A stretch of 40,919 nucleotides of DNA, taken from contig JAUSOZ010000131.1 of assembly GCA_030655955.1 (NCBI GenBank), forward strand, positions 1 to 40,919, in the 5' to 3' direction. The notes beneath the pieces were generated by a model. The model saw nothing but the letters and a program-made list of their open reading frames with translations, was not told the DNA's origin and did not search any database. Origin of the DNA: Deltaproteobacteria bacterium (GTDB lineage Bacteria > Desulfobacterota > Desulfobaccia > Desulfobaccales > 0-14-0-80-60-11). A program made the position numbers and the translations under genes. Within the stretch, counting starts at the first letter, position 1, and each line of letters starts with the position of its first letter. Positions 24,892-32,464 of the stretch are shown here, in pieces.

Positions 24892-25689
24892 ATGTTGACC
24901 ATTATACTGATTTATTTGGGGCTGGGGGTCGCAGTCGGCATCCTGGCCGGCTTACTCGGGGTGGGCGGCGGGTTGATCATTGTGCCCATGGTGGTCTTCA
25001 CCCTCACCTGGCAGGGGGTGCCGAGCCAACACCTGATGCACCTGGCCCTGGGCACCTCCCTGGCCAGCATCATCTTCACCTCGGTATCGAGTTTTTGGGC
25101 CCACCACAAACGGGGGGCGGTGCATTGGGAGGTGGTGCGCCGCATCGTCCTGGGTATCCTGACGGGGACCTTTCTCGGTGCGTGCCTGGCGGCTCGAATG
25201 TCCACCAATGTGCTCAAAGGCGTCTTTGTCGTCTTCCTTTTTTATATGGGGTTTCAGATGCTGACCAACAAGAAACCCAAGCCGACCCGGGGCCTGCCCG
25301 GAAGGCTGGGGATGTTCGGCGTCGGCAACGGCATCGGGGCGGTGTCGGCCCTGGTGGGGATCGGCGGCGGCTCGCTGTCGGTACCCTTCATGGTGTGGTG
25401 TAATGTAACGGTCCACGAGGCCATCGGGACCTCAGCGGCCATCGGCTTCCCCATTGCGGTCGCCGGAACGGTGGGCTACATCGTCAACGGGCTTGGCGCT
25501 GCCGATTTGCCGGCTTACTGTCTGGGGTATGTGTATCTACCGGCCCTGGCCGGCATCGTCGCCGCCAGTGTATTCACCGCGCCCCTGGGCGTCCGTCTGG
25601 CCCACAGCCTGCCAGTCGGCAAGCTCAAGCGGATCTTCGCCCTCCTGCTCTTCATCATGGGCACCAAAATGCTCATCGGCCTGTTTTAA
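24892..25689 (+). CDS. TSUP/TauE-SafE family membrane permease
   Basis: The product is a 265-residue inner-membrane protein with about eight hydrophobic segments in two repeats, each opening with a glycine-rich loop: LAGLLGVGGGLIIVPM near residue 20 and SALVGIGGGSLSVPFM near residue 160. This is the TSUP (DUF81) hallmark. The family exports or imports sulfur-containing or organic anions such as sulfite, sulfoacetate or taurine products; the substrate here is open. I use ATG 24892 with AAGGA 7 nt upstream; a GTG at 24868 is weaker. It stands alone. Confidence 0.9.
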   Translation: MLTIILIYLGLGVAVGILAGLLGVGGGLIIVPMVVFTLTWQGVPSQHLMHLALGTSLASIIFTSVSSFWAHHKRGAVHWEVVRRIVLGILTGTFLGACLAARMSTNVLKGVFVVFLFYMGFQMLTNKKPKPTRGLPGRLGMFGVGNGIGAVSALVGIGGGSLSVPFMVWCNVTVHEAIGTSAAIGFPIAVAGTVGYIVNGLGAADLPAYCLGYVYLPALAGIVAASVFTAPLGVRLAHSLPVGKLKRIFALLLFIMGTKMLIGLF

Positions 25690-25701
25690 TACCAGATTGA
25701 G

Positions 25702-26300
25702 ACCTCTGCTAAACAAAGGCTTATAAGTGGTTACTGTGGTGCACGGCATTGTTGCGCATTCAGGAAAGCGATGAACCCTTCTGAGTCCGATTACCTATCC
25801 CCCGGGGAAGGTCCCGGAGGTCCCTTTCAGGCCTTGCGTTATCTTTGAGGCCCGTCTTGCTGTAATAGCGGCTCAGGTGACCCCTTGCAGCACCAACATC
25901 TTCCTCAGGTTGTAGCATATCCCCTTCAGCCAGAAGTGACATCGATTGCGCACCCCTCCCCCATAACGGCAGCGCTCCATCCCCTAGTGGCGTTCAAAGT
26001 ACCGAAAACCCGTTCTACGCCCCGGCGGATGGCTGGGGCGTCCCTGGGTGGGATGATACAGAGGTTCCAAGACCTTCTGGAAGGCCCGCCAGTCAATCTG
26101 GCCATCGATCTTCTTTAGAAAGTGCCCTTCCGGGACTCGACCCGTGGCCTCCAAGTCCCCAGAGCCCATTTGCCCCGATTATTTTCCCAGCATCTGCGAC
26201 CTCCATATCTCTTTTGTCGCCGATTATCACGTTATATCAATATTTTAAACTGTTTGTTGCATTATTTTACCGCTATTTTCTCTGGGACTTTCGCAGAGGT
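25702..26300. mobile_element. 599-bp deletion derivative of an IS5-like element (MITE-like)
   Basis: Inverted ends ACCTCTGCTAAA (25702-25713) and TTTCGCAGAGGT (26289-26300) match in 11 of 12 positions. Between them lies a minus-strand transposase relic in which an N-terminal piece is fused directly to a C-terminal piece, so most of the middle of the gene is gone. Such internally deleted elements could be moved in trans by a complete copy. No clear target duplication is seen. Confidence 0.65.
25873..26169 (-). pseudogene. IS5-family transposase relic, internally deleted, with an amber stop
   Basis: The frame starts with a typical IS5-like N-terminus (HFLKKIDGQIDWRAFQKVL, then LYHPTQGRPSHPP), then passes without frameshift into the C-terminal part of such transposases (RYFERH, TAG stop, GMERCRYGGGVRNRCHFWL, then KGICYNLRKMLVLQGV). 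The stop codon replaces the Tyr expected in ERHYGM. The catalytic DDE region (about 250-300 residues of a normal protein) is missing, so the protein cannot be active. The N-terminal ATG is plausible but not proven. About 98 codons remain. Confidence 0.75.
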
Positions 26301-26343
26301 TCCACTATATTATCGGGATAAGTGGCGGGCAAAAGCCGGGGCT

Positions 26344-27252
26344 CTATGCAGTGCACCCGGGCCCCACATAATCGACCCCATCGTTGTGCAGTCTTTCCAT
26401 CCGGTAACAACGGCGCCCTGCCTGTTTGGCGGCGCAGAGAGCATTATCGGCCCGCTCCACCAGGGATTCCAGGGTGGGCATCTCGCCGGTGGCGCTGCTT
26501 ATCCCCAGGCTGATGGTGGGGGTAATGGAGCCCCGTTCCGTGTTCAGGTTGGCCTCGCCGTTCTGCCGGACCAGGCGTACGGCCACTTTTTCCGCGCCAT
26601 TCATATCGGTATCGGCCAGCAGAATGACAAACTTCTCTTCGGCATAACGTCCTAAAACATCAATGATGCGCAAATCCTTAAGAAAACGTTTGGCGGTAAG
26701 TCGCAAGGCCTGGTTGCCGACCTCGTAATCGTAATTGTCGCAGATGCCTTGGAAATGATCCACCTCCGCCATGAGAACCGACAGGGAGCGGTTGAAGCGG
26801 CGGGCCCGGTTGAGCTCCCGATTCCCTAAGGTAAAAAAGTGCCGCCGGTTATGGACCCCGGTTATGAGATCGGCGGTGGTCAGGCGCTGCGCCTCCAGGG
26901 ACAGCCGACGGGTGCGCAGCAAGTTCTCTACCCGGGTTTGCAGTTCCAGATGATTGATCGGGGTCCAGATGATTTCGTCCACCGTCTGCCACAAGTGACG
27001 CGACACTGAAGCAGCATTCCGGCGCGCCGCCACCAGGAGAAACGGCAAGAATACCGGTTTGGCAGCCTCCCTCCTGGATTGAACTTCCTCCCAGGTCTGC
27101 TTCAGAGCGGACTCATCGACTATCCCCAGATCGAAAGAAAAATCGAGACTCTGATCGATCTCGGTCTCCAAGACCTGGTAATTGGTGGCCAACCTGTTTC
27201 TCATCAAGTCGGCACTTTTCTTCTCCTGCATAAGCATAACGATGCGATCCAC
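26344..27252 (-). CDS. Pseudo-receiver / degenerate GGDEF-domain protein
   Basis: The 302-residue product has a receiver-like N-terminal domain (1-115) that lacks the acidic pair at the start (IVMLMQEKK) but keeps an Asp (D46) where the phospho-acceptor would be, and ends IIWTPINHLELQTRVENLL. Residues 122-285 are a GGDEF domain with DLITGVHNRRHFF, but the signature reads AEEKF at 204-208 instead of GGDEF/GGEEF. Diguanylate cyclase activity is therefore unlikely; a GTP- or protein-binding role is possible. The GTG start at 27252 has GGGAGG 9 nt upstream. The gene ends 44 nt from the right end of the IS relic, so its 3' flank was rearranged by the insertion. Confidence 0.8.
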   Translation of the reverse strand: MDRIVMLMQEKKSADLMRNRLATNYQVLETEIDQSLDFSFDLGIVDESALKQTWEEVQSRREAAKPVFLPFLLVAARRNAASVSRHLWQTVDEIIWTPINHLELQTRVENLLRTRRLSLEAQRLTTADLITGVHNRRHFFTLGNRELNRARRFNRSLSVLMAEVDHFQGICDNYDYEVGNQALRLTAKRFLKDLRIIDVLGRYAEEKFVILLADTDMNGAEKVAVRLVRQNGEANLNTERGSITPTISLGISSATGEMPTLESLVERADNALCAAKQAGRRCYRMERLHNDGVDYVGPGCTA

Positions 27253-27666
27253 GTCTTTTGCCCTCCCAGAGGCCGGCCCGCGCCGGGCTCGAACTTCCCG
27301 GATAAAATAGCTTCAACGGGGCTGATCCTGAGCCTCTGCACCGGCCCATGCCTGACCAAAGCTCGTTTATGCCGATGGTTCTCGGCCAGGACGAGCCTCA
27401 ATGTCATCCACGCCGGCCCAGCCTGGCCGGACACCTGGCCTAAAGTCTCTTGTAATCCCCGTCGTATCCAGAGAACCGACCCCAACCCCGCTCTGCCTGG
27501 TTACTATCGTTCATCGGAATCTCTTGGTTCAAGCTTAAATCTAAAAAAGCCCCCCGGCCGCCGGGCCATCACTTTTGTGGCAGGCAGGAAAGCCTCATGG
27601 AGGGTAAAATATCGCCTGAAAGGGTCCCAGGGGGGCCCAATACTCCAGTCAACCAGACCCGTTTAT
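27253..27666. other. 414-nt gap between metallo-beta-lactamase-fold and GGDEF genes
   Basis: Apart from the terminator at 27543-27567 I see no gene, tRNA or clear promoter. Long plus-strand open frames cross it but run antisense through both neighbouring genes and lack ribosome-binding sites. The G+C-rich sequence contains several short dyads (GGCCGGCCCGCGCC near 27272). Confidence 0.5.
27543..27567 (-). terminator. Intrinsic terminator after the metallo-beta-lactamase-fold gene
   Basis: On the minus strand GGCCCGGCGGCCGGGGGGC folds into a G+C-rich hairpin and is followed by TTTTTT (27548-27543). It lies about 100 nt beyond the stop codon at 27667. Confidence 0.7.
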
Positions 27667-28599
27667 TCAGGGCAGCCGCTGAAACCCTGCCGGGGTGCGG
27701 GCGATCAGGCCCTGCCGCAGCAGGCGGTCCAGGTGCTTGGCCACCATCTGGCCTTCCATGTGGTCATAGACGAACCGGGGTTGTTTCACTTTGCCATAGA
27801 TAAGGCGGCGATGCACCAACCGGTCCAGGGACTGCGGGGCAGCCAGGGCTTCCAGCAGCCGGGCCTCCCGCTGCGCTATCACCTGGTGAAACGCGGCCAG
27901 CCCGGTGCGAAACTCCGGTTCGGTAAAGATGCCCTGCTCATGCGCCGTGATGAAGGTACGGGCGGGAAAGGCCCTCAGGTCGTTCAAGGTCGCATCAAAG
28001 GCCGCCAGGTCAGAGGCGGCATCCCCATACCACGGGCCAAAAGGGGTGAGATCCACGTCGGCCAGGAACAACACCTGCTGCCGGGGAAAATGGAAACAGC
28101 TATGCCCCGGGGTGTGCCCCGGCGCCGGGATGATCTCCAGGGTGACCTCCCCCAACTGGAACAGTTGGCCGGGGAAATACGGGGTGAAATGGGCCGGAGG
28201 CCGGAAATGGAAGTCCTGGATGAGGGTGCGCCGCCAGTAATCCTGGAAGTCGGGGTCGGTAATACCCATAAACCGAAACACGGCGTCCACCGAGGAAAAG
28301 GCCTCCTCTTCCAGAAGCGGGCCGTAGAAGTTCGCCTGGGGGAAGAGGTGGTTGTACTTCTGGTGGTCTTCGTGGAAATGGCTGAGAAAGACCCCGGTCA
28401 CCCGCCGGGTGCGGGCCAGTTCCCGGAAATAGTCCTTATCGGCTGCGGGGTCCACCACCCAGGTTTCCGCCCCCTGGTCCACCACCAGGGAGTGGCAGTA
28501 GGGATAGCGCCCGCCTTTACGTCCGGGGACGAAGGTGAGGGGGCCAAAGCTGACGGGGCCGGCCGGAGCGGGCCGGGAGGAAAGTGCTGACGTGTTCAT
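27667..28599 (-). CDS. Metallo-beta-lactamase-fold hydrolase
   Basis: The 310-residue cytosolic protein has the zinc motif H74-x-H76-x-D78-H79 (SHFHEDH), the later ligand in HTPGHSCFHF, and an Asp/His set in FLADVDLTPFGPWYGD and TFITAHEQG. The C-terminal 70 residues are basic and helical, like the extra domain of hydroxyacylglutathione-hydrolase or LACTB2-type proteins. The exact substrate (thioester, lactone or nucleic acid) cannot be told. The ribosome-binding site is weak. It stands downstream of the CBS-ACT gene on the same strand with a 143-nt gap. Confidence 0.85.
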   Translation of the reverse strand: MNTSALSSRPAPAGPVSFGPLTFVPGRKGGRYPYCHSLVVDQGAETWVVDPAADKDYFRELARTRRVTGVFLSHFHEDHQKYNHLFPQANFYGPLLEEEAFSSVDAVFRFMGITDPDFQDYWRRTLIQDFHFRPPAHFTPYFPGQLFQLGEVTLEIIPAPGHTPGHSCFHFPRQQVLFLADVDLTPFGPWYGDAASDLAAFDATLNDLRAFPARTFITAHEQGIFTEPEFRTGLAAFHQVIAQREARLLEALAAPQSLDRLVHRRLIYGKVKQPRFVYDHMEGQMVAKHLDRLLRQGLIARTPAGFQRLP

Positions 28600-28742
28600 G
28601 ATAGCAACGGGTTTTGCACGGCGGGCTGAGGGGATCGTAGAGCTGGGGGGCGCACCGACCTGACACCGCTCATGTACTGCAAAAATGCGTCACGCCAGCC
28701 GGATTGCGCCTTTAACGGACGCACCGGTGGTTCAAGCCCCCC

Positions 28743-29399
28743 TTACTCTTCCGGGATGATGTAGAGCAATTCGAAGCGGGAGGCCAATTCCTCCTTGGCC
28801 GCGCCTACCGCCTCCGGGGACAGGTTCTTGACCCGGAGGTACACGTCCCGGTAGCCCTCCTGGGACGTGGCATAGGAGGAGAGCAGGCTGACGAACCGGG
28901 CGCCCCGGGCCCGGAGCAGGTCCACCACTTCCTTGATGAGGCCGGGGCGGTCTTCCAGGCGCAGGGCAAACTGCACCCCGCCCTGGAGCATGCCGGTAAT
29001 GTGCATGAAGGCCCGGAATACATCCGACTGGGTGATAATCCCCACCACCTTACCGGTCTCATCCAGCACCGGCAGGCCCGAGATGGTGTGCTCCAGCATG
29101 ATCTGGGCGGCGCGTTCCACCGTGTCGTGCTGGGAGACGCTGATGGGATTGCGGCTCATGATTTCCTGGACCTGGAGTTCGGCCAGCAGGTAGTAAAGTT
29201 CATGCACGTCCAGGGAGGTGGCCTTGGAGGGAGAGGCCTCTTTCAGGTCCCGGTCGGTCACCATACCCACCAGCTTCCCCTGCGCCACCACCGGCAGCCG
29301 CCGGAAACGGCGCTCCTTCATGATATGAATGGCTTTAATCATCGAGGTGTCTTCGGTAATGGTGACGGGGTCTTGGGCCATCCAATCCTTGATCAGCAT
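28743..29399 (-). CDS. CBS-domain pair with C-terminal ACT domain (AcuB-like)
   Basis: The 218-residue protein has two CBS domains (about 1-60 and 75-135; WMAQDPVTITEDTSMIKAI and MSRNPISVSQHDTVERAAQ) that bind adenine nucleotides, and an ACT domain (about 143-218; FALRLEDRPGLIKEVVDLLR) that binds small ligands. This is the AcuB-type order, thought to sense energy state. I use ATG 29399 because GGAG lies 7 nt upstream; the ATG two codons earlier is too close to it. The partner enzyme is not evident from the context. Confidence 0.88.
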   Translation of the reverse strand: MLIKDWMAQDPVTITEDTSMIKAIHIMKERRFRRLPVVAQGKLVGMVTDRDLKEASPSKATSLDVHELYYLLAELQVQEIMSRNPISVSQHDTVERAAQIMLEHTISGLPVLDETGKVVGIITQSDVFRAFMHITGMLQGGVQFALRLEDRPGLIKEVVDLLRARGARFVSLLSSYATSQEGYRDVYLRVKNLSPEAVGAAKEELASRFELLYIIPEE

Positions 29400-29478
29400 G
29401 TTCATTCTCCATTGAGATGCATTGCGGGTTGAGCGATAGGGCCGTGCCGGCCCGCCGGGCGCCTCGGGGCGGCGCCGG

Positions 29479-30075
29479 TTACAGACGCGGTTCTTCGCCC
29501 TTAAAGAAGCGTTCCAGGTTTTCCCGGTGACAGACCAGGATGAGGCCCGAGAGGGCGCCGGCCAGCAGCAAATAAGCCTTGGAATCGGAAAACAGCCCCA
29601 CGGCCACCGGCAGCAGCCAGGCGCAGATCAGGGCGCTGACCGAGAATGTCCGGGTTTGGTACAGGGCCAGAATATAAACCGCCACCAGATTGAGGGCAGC
29701 CCAGGGGCTCAGCACCGCCACCACACCGAAGGTGGTGGCCACGGCTTTACCCCCCTTGAAACCCAGGTACAGAGGGAAGACATGGCCCGTGACTGCGGCA
29801 GCCGCCACCAGGGCCACACCCGCATCCTGCCAGGCCCCCAGCGAGGTGAGCATCAGTTGGGCCAAAGCCACCGGCAGGGCCCCCTTGGCCGCATCGCCCA
29901 ATAAGGTGAGGGCCCCGGCCTTGCGGCCCAACAGGCGATAGACATTGGCGGTCCCCAGGTTGCCGCTGCCGAATTGGCGCGGGTCCGGCCCTCCCAGAGC
30001 CCGGGCCACCAAAAGGCCCGAGGGGACGGAGCCCACCAGATAAGCCAGGACCATGAGAGCCAACACCAAGTGCAT
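29479..30075 (-). CDS. plsY: Acyl-phosphate glycerol-3-phosphate acyltransferase
   Basis: PlsY starts phospholipid synthesis by moving an acyl group from acyl phosphate to glycerol-3-phosphate in the inner membrane. The 198-residue protein has five or six membrane segments and the family motifs VGSVPSGLLVAR, GSGNLGTANVYRLLG, LLGDAAKGALPV and FKGGKAVATTFG. In the second motif most PlsY proteins have NPGATNV; NLGTANV is a mild variant. It is 73 nt upstream of the CBS-ACT gene. Confidence 0.93.
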   Translation of the reverse strand: MHLVLALMVLAYLVGSVPSGLLVARALGGPDPRQFGSGNLGTANVYRLLGRKAGALTLLGDAAKGALPVALAQLMLTSLGAWQDAGVALVAAAAVTGHVFPLYLGFKGGKAVATTFGVVAVLSPWAALNLVAVYILALYQTRTFSVSALICAWLLPVAVGLFSDSKAYLLLAGALSGLILVCHRENLERFFKGEEPRL

Positions 30076-30440
30076 CAGGCTGCCTTTCTCTCCAGAAATC
30101 GATCAATCGGCCCTCAGCCCCTGTTCCCTGCCCGAGAGCGCCGATTCTGGCAATTGTGCGCAAATTCCCGCTAAATGTCGATAAAAAAGTGGCCCGGCCG
30201 CAGTCCTCGCCGCGGTTACCCGATTTAATCCCAAACGCAGACAAACGGTAATTTTTCTGTAGGGGCGGACCTATGTGTCCGCCCTTGATTTAGGGCGCAC
30301 ACGCAGGTGCGCCCCTACAATTCAATCCTTTCATTCTTGATCGCAACCCGGTATTAATCACCACTATCTCTATAGGGGCCATGAAAAGCGGCGGCGCCAG
30401 CATGGTTGCCGGCTGGCCCCGGCCAGAACCGCACGAACCC
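30076..30440. other. Intergenic region plsY-rubrerythrin
   Basis: This 365-nt gap holds the compound palindrome 30259-30318, and otherwise I see no gene. The rubrerythrin gene ends at its right edge and plsY starts at its left edge, both on the minus strand; no clear plsY promoter was recognised. Confidence 0.5.
30259..30318. repeat. Compound palindrome: two hairpins inside GTAGGGG/CCCCTAC edges
   Basis: The edges GTAGGGG (30259-30265) and CCCCTAC (30312-30318) are inverted copies. Inside lie two hairpins: GGGCGGAC/GTCCGCCC (30263-30270, 30277-30284, loop CTATGT) and GGGCGCAC/GTGCGCCC (30293-30300, 30307-30314, loop ACGCAG). The two cores differ but share GGGCG at the base. It is the longest member of the palindrome family in the window. 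Confidence 0.8.
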
Positions 30441-31013
30441 TTACCGGTAATTTTCCGCCAGCACCTCGTAGTAAGCCTGGGGATGCTTGCAGGCCGGACA
30501 GGATTCTGGAGCCTCCTGGCCCTTGACGATGTAGCCGCAGTTGCGGCAGTGCCAGGTGACCGGTTCGCCACGATTGAACAGAGTTCCATTCTTGACATGG
30601 TCCGCCAGGGCCTGGTACCGGGATTCATGGAAGTGCTCCACCTTGGCGATCTCCCGGAAGGAGGCGGCGATGTCCTTGAAACCCTCCTGATCCGCCACGA
30701 TGGCGGAATTCTGATACAGGGTGGTCCATTCGTAATGCTCGCCCTCAGCCGCGGCGATTAAATTACTCAGCGTGTCCCCCAGGTGAAAGGGATAGCCGGC
30801 CACGATCTCGGCGCTGCCTTCCCCCAAATGCTTGAAGAAAACCTTGGCGTGCTCCTTTTCATTTTCCGCGGTCTCGAGAAAAATAGCGGCAATATACTCA
30901 TACCCCGCCTTCTTGGCTGCGCCGGCATAGTAGGTATAGCGGTTCCGGGCTTGTGACTCCCCGGCAAAGGCGATGAGCAGATTTTTTTCGGTCTGGGAAC
31001 CCTTCAACTCCAT
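30441..31013 (-). CDS. rbr: Rubrerythrin
   Basis: Rubrerythrin reduces hydrogen peroxide in anaerobes with a di-iron centre. The 190-residue protein has a ferritin-like four-helix domain (1-145; carboxylate ligands such as E19, E50, E53, E92 and E126 in FAGESQARNR, LETAENEKEH, AAAEGEHYEW and IAKVEHFHE) and a C-terminal rubredoxin domain with C156, C159, C172 and C175. Both metal sites look complete. GGGAGG stands before the ATG. A palindromic operator candidate overlaps the promoter. The gene fits an oxygen-sensitive metabolism such as the formate dehydrogenase coded nearby. Confidence 0.95.
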   Translation of the reverse strand: MELKGSQTEKNLLIAFAGESQARNRYTYYAGAAKKAGYEYIAAIFLETAENEKEHAKVFFKHLGEGSAEIVAGYPFHLGDTLSNLIAAAEGEHYEWTTLYQNSAIVADQEGFKDIAASFREIAKVEHFHESRYQALADHVKNGTLFNRGEPVTWHCRNCGYIVKGQEAPESCPACKHPQAYYEVLAENYR

Positions 31014-31033
31014 GAACGAACCTCCCTCGGGAA

Positions 31034-31063
31034 ATTTTACCCTGTTAAATGACTCGCATTTAA
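31034..31063 (-). promoter_or_regulatory. Rubrerythrin promoter with palindromic operator
   Basis: On the minus strand a -10 box TAAAAT (31039-31034) is preceded by a perfect palindrome TTAAATG-N5-CATTTAA (31045-31063) that covers the place of the -35 box. The start point would lie just before the ribosome-binding site. A repressor such as a PerR/Fur-type or other redox regulator is the natural guess; the sequence does not match the standard PerR box. Confidence 0.5.
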
Positions 31064-31193
31064 GATAAACGCTTTACCCCTGATTAGCCACCCCACCGGC
31101 CCTGAATTATCCTGCCTTAAGTCCGGAGTCCATCACCCAGTCAATCCCAGAAAAACTGGAGACCGGGCGGTGCAGTGATTCCCGGCGGCCGCC

Positions 31194-32402
31194 TCAGCCG
31201 AACATCAACCAGCCGGGTTTAAATATCAGCAACAGCCCGATCAGAAGCATCAAGACGCCGCCGATTACATGGGAGAGCCGCTTGTAACGGGTGGTCACGC
31301 CCGTCAACTGCAGCGTAATCATGGCCACCACGAACACGATGATGTCGTCGAGCATGAAAATCACGATGTAGAGCAGCAGATAGAGGTAGTACTGCCAGAA
31401 CGGCATGGGGGTCAGACTCAGGATTTGGAGATAGATGACCGGGAAACCGGCGGAGCAGATTAATTCCACCAGATTCACCAGGAAGGACAGGAGCACGATC
31501 CCGCCCAGGGCCAGCCAGAATTTTTGCGTAGAAATGACGGCCTTGAGCCGATCCATGGTCCGCTGCCGCCGGGCCCCCTGGCTCAGGGTGCAGGCCCCGG
31601 AGACATCGGTCCAATATTCTTTCAGGTTATAGCCCCCGGCAAACAGGGCCACGCAACCGATAATGATCCGGATCCAGAAGATAAATCCCAAGAATACCAG
31701 AATGTTGAGCCAGGCGGTCATGAACAGAAAGTAAACGGCCCCCGAGGCCATGATAAAGGCGCTCCCCAGGACCCACATTTTCCTCCGGTCTTCCATGCCC
31801 AGCAGCAGGTTGATGAGAAAAATCAGCACCCACATGGCGCAGGGGTTAAAGCCGTCCAGGGCCCCGATGATGACGGTGATGGCGCCCAACGACAGATACT
31901 TGAGGTTGACCTGGCCAAAGATCGGCAGGGTCAGGGTCTCGGGGACCGCCGGTTTATCGGCGCCGCCAGGCAGGCTTGGTCCCAGCGCGGCCAGGAGGCC
32001 GGCCACCAGGTCGGGCGCCCCCCGACTCCGCGCATCATGGATGGCGGTCTCCATGGCCCGGCCGCTGGTCGATTCATCCTGCCAGCCGATGACGTATTGA
32101 TTGCCTATGACGGTGAACGGCACCCCGGAAATATCGGCCTGCAGTAATTTTCCGACCTGCTGAAGTAATTCCAGGTTCTCCCGGCTTCCGGATACCTCCA
32201 GAGCGACCACCTTGACAGCCTGATCCCGGCGTTCCAGGGCGGCCAGAAACTCTTTCTCATGGACACAATGCGGACAGCCGGTGGTCCAGAAGAGATAGAC
32301 CGTAACCGGTTTATCACGGGCATTCGTCGGCGGGGGGGCGCTCCAGCCAAGCAAGAGCAAGACAATGGTAAGATAGAAAAATAAGCCGGTTCTTTTCAAC
32401 AT
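31194..32402 (-). CDS. Thioredoxin-fold / DsbD-CcdA-like membrane fusion protein
   Basis: The 402-residue product starts with a signal peptide or anchor (residues 6-22), then a periplasmic thioredoxin-like domain with C43-P-H-C46 (WTTGCPHCVHEK) and the cis-Pro loop SGVPFTVIG near 92-100. From residue 170 on it has six to eight membrane segments with two cysteines in helix settings, C188 (FNPCAMW) and C316 (ELICSAGFP), as in CcdA/DsbD electron conduits. The protein thus probably moves electrons from the cytoplasm through the membrane cysteines to its own thioredoxin domain. This N-terminal placement differs from E. coli DsbD, where thioredoxin is C-terminal. The physiological substrate is unknown. 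Confidence 0.85.
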   Translation of the reverse strand: MLKRTGLFFYLTIVLLLLGWSAPPPTNARDKPVTVYLFWTTGCPHCVHEKEFLAALERRDQAVKVVALEVSGSRENLELLQQVGKLLQADISGVPFTVIGNQYVIGWQDESTSGRAMETAIHDARSRGAPDLVAGLLAALGPSLPGGADKPAVPETLTLPIFGQVNLKYLSLGAITVIIGALDGFNPCAMWVLIFLINLLLGMEDRRKMWVLGSAFIMASGAVYFLFMTAWLNILVFLGFIFWIRIIIGCVALFAGGYNLKEYWTDVSGACTLSQGARRQRTMDRLKAVISTQKFWLALGGIVLLSFLVNLVELICSAGFPVIYLQILSLTPMPFWQYYLYLLLYIVIFMLDDIIVFVVAMITLQLTGVTTRYKRLSHVIGGVLMLLIGLLLIFKPGWLMFG

Positions 32403-32464
32403 GTCGGGACGGATAATTTTTTCTTAATTCAGAATAAGACCGTGGGGGGTTACTCACGGGTTGG

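Noticed and set aside
27079-28590. A 503-residue open frame on the plus strand
   Set aside because: It is antisense to two well-supported genes, has no ribosome-binding site and shows no known motif; long antisense frames are expected at this G+C content.
28715-28742. A tRNA 3' half (GGTTCAAGCC)
   Set aside because: No acceptor, D-arm or anticodon arm can be drawn upstream.
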